64,000 nucleotides of DNA from the NCBI GenBank assembly GCA_009739215.1, contig VSJF01000007.1:1116001-1180000 (forward strand), given 5' to 3'. Under the pieces are notes generated by a model. It saw nothing but the letters and a program-made list of their open reading frames with translations, made no database searches and was not told the origin of the DNA. Shown here in pieces: positions 62,665 to 64,000 of this stretch. Position numbers and translations under genes: made by a program. Positions within the stretch are counted from its first letter, which is position 1, and every line of letters begins with the position of its first letter. The DNA is from Floccularia luteovirens. Taxonomy: Eukaryota > Basidiomycota > Agaricomycetes > Agaricales > Squamanitaceae.

Positions 62665-63396
62665 CCCATGGATCCAGGACTTGTACTAGAGAAAACTCAG
62701 ACTCTATCTAATGAGGATGAAGAGTTTATGTCCAAAGTCCCATACTTGTCTGCTGTTGGCTCTCTGACTTATCTTGCACAATGCACTAGGCCTGATATTG
62801 CCTTTGCAGTTGGTACACTTGCTAAGTACAACTCAAACCCCAATCCAACTCATTGGAAAGCTGTTAAGCATGTATTTAGATACTTGCAAGGCACATTGGA
62901 TTATGAGCTTGTGTACAAGTCAGATGATTCCAAGGAGCTGTTCATTACCTACTCTGATGCAAACCATGGAGCATGCAAAGACACTGGTAGATCAACTGGT
63001 GGCTATTGTGTCAAGATTGGGACTGGTGCAGTTAGCTGGTCTTCCAAGCTCCAAACTTGTGTTGCATTGTCTTCTACTGAAGCAGAGTACATGGCAGCTG
63101 TTGAAGCAGGCAAGGAGTTGAAATGGATGAGAAGTCTACTTGGGGAATTTGGATACACCTTTGACAAACCCTCTACTCTTTGCATTGACAATATGTCTGC
63201 AATCAGTGTGTCCAAAAACCCAGAGCATCATAGTAGAATGAAGCACTTAGACTTGAAATTCCATTGGCTTAGAGAGAATGTTGAAGCAGGCATCATCACA
63301 CCCATTCATGTTGGCACAAATGATATGATTGCAGACTGCCTCACCAAACCTCTTGCCAGAATCAAACATGATAATTGTAGAATAGGACTAGGACTT
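62665..63396 (+). CDS. Gag-pol polyprotein of element C, right part (RNase H)
   Basis: Continues the frame of 53705-57181 exactly when D and one TCTACT copy are left out (IST joins PMDPGLVLEKTQ). It has YLSAVGSLTYLAQCTRPDI, TYSDANHGACKDTGRSTGGY, VALSSTEAEYMAAVEAGKEL and CIDNMSAISVSKNPEHHSR. The frame is open to 63396, where the LTR of element E begins, four or so codons before the end expected from D. No other stop was seen, so C was probably intact when D arrived. Confidence 0.9.
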
Positions 63397-63747
63397 TGTT
63401 ACAATAGTCTACTCCTATATTGTTACAATAGTCTACTGCTATATGTACAGACAGTATAAGATAGTAGTAGAATAGAAGGGAAAGGAAGAATGAGTTCTGG
63501 TTGGAAACCAGTGGTCTTATATAGATACCAGAGGTGCTTCTATCAGGGTTGCCTAGAAGCACTCAGGGTAGACTAGAAGCACTGGTATCATAGCAACAGA
63601 AGTAGACTAGAAGCTGTCAGGGTAAGCTAGAAGCACTACCCTGAGCAGTCTAGAACAGTAGTCTAGGCCTTCCTGTATTATATATAAGGAGGCCTCTGTA
63701 GCATACTTTCCCCCCAAAACTGAATACACACTATTCACACTCTAACA
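63397..63747 (+). repeat. 5' LTR of element E
   Basis: Ends CACACTCTAACA and is followed by the primer site. Its first 24 bp (TGTTACAATAGTCTACTCC...) are repeated in tandem: one copy at 63397, the second starting the full LTR at 63421. The target copy on the left would be GACTT (63392-63396); the right one is outside the window. Confidence 0.88.
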
Positions 63748-64000
63748 GGTTATGGGCCCTCAGCTCTAACTGTGCCCCTCCATTAACTCCTTGTCTTACT
63801 TGTCCACTGTGCTTGCTCAACTACTATCTCCTCTACTCCCTAACTCTTTCCTACTTAGTTTATCTTTCTCCTTTGTACTCCGAGTTTTTGGGAAGCTAAA
63901 CTTAGCTAGTCATTAGCTAGTCAGTCCATAGTAGTCAGTAAGGACAAAAGACCTCCCTCCCAGGGGGTCTCTTCAGTGAACTGTTGGGTCTGTGCACTTC
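63748..64000 (+). mobile_element. Primer-binding site and leader of element E (cut by window end)
   Basis: Begins GGTTATGGGCCCTCAGC (63748-63764), then is the same leader as in D. The gag-pol of E would lie to the right of the window. Confidence 0.88.

Noticed and set aside
62517..63562. Repeated short frames beginning MLLGNPDRSTSG at 57366, 62517 and 63562
   Set aside because: They are the same stretch of LTR read in one frame, so similarity shows LTR identity and not a gene.

Overview
The window is nuclear DNA from a filamentous basidiomycete, most likely an Agaricomycete. Its genes are packed tightly, often in divergent or convergent pairs about 50 to 250 bp apart, and are cut by many introns of about 50-60 nt. 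The proteins are fungal in type: a class III GH18 chitinase with CBM5, a Zn(II)2Cys6 regulator, a homeodomain protein of basidiomycete type and DUF1748. The species cannot be named from the sequence alone.

Bases 1-42,440 are a gene-rich block of 20 protein genes. In order they are: DBP2 helicase (+), an alpha/beta hydrolase (+), mitochondrial citrate synthase (-), TRM8 (+), exosome RRP41 (-), nicotinate phosphoribosyltransferase (+), a ZNF830-like zinc finger (+), COX10 (-), U1-70K (+), a homeobox factor (+), TIM13 (-), JJJ1 (+), PRP18 (-), COX12 (+), sulfite oxidase (+), DUF1748/Mco6-like (+), chitinase (+), Saf4/CCDC130 (+), a SWI1-like ARID protein (-), a Tvp38/TMEM41-type VTT protein (-) and a Zn2Cys6 factor (+). 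Two themes recur. One is RNA processing (Dbp2, Trm8, Rrp41, U1-70K, Prp18, Saf4, ZNF830-like). The other is mitochondrial biogenesis and respiration (Cit1, Cox10, Tim13, Cox12, DUF1748).

Bases 42,440-64,000 are a nest of Ty1/copia LTR retrotransposons with almost no host genes. A decayed element A (44,336-50,070, 300-bp LTRs, TSD ATATG) sits inside the 5' LTR of a related element B. B's leader and gag are separated by two inverted 417-bp LTRs (family F). Further right, element C carries an uninterrupted gag-pol frame that was split by a younger, complete, oppositely oriented element D (57,182-62,658). D has an intact 1400-codon polyprotein and a 6-bp target duplication. A third copy of the same family, E, begins near the right edge and runs out of the window.

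The most unusual biology is in gene structure. Seven introns are best explained by GC-AG splicing. There are 8-nt, 12-nt and apparently 1-nt exons, and two genes have an initiator ATG that forms the whole coding part of the first exon. In the sulfite oxidase gene, the choice between two overlapping 68-nt introns decides whether the molybdenum-ligand cysteine is present. All exon joins were made by eye from splice signals and family conservation, with no transcript data.
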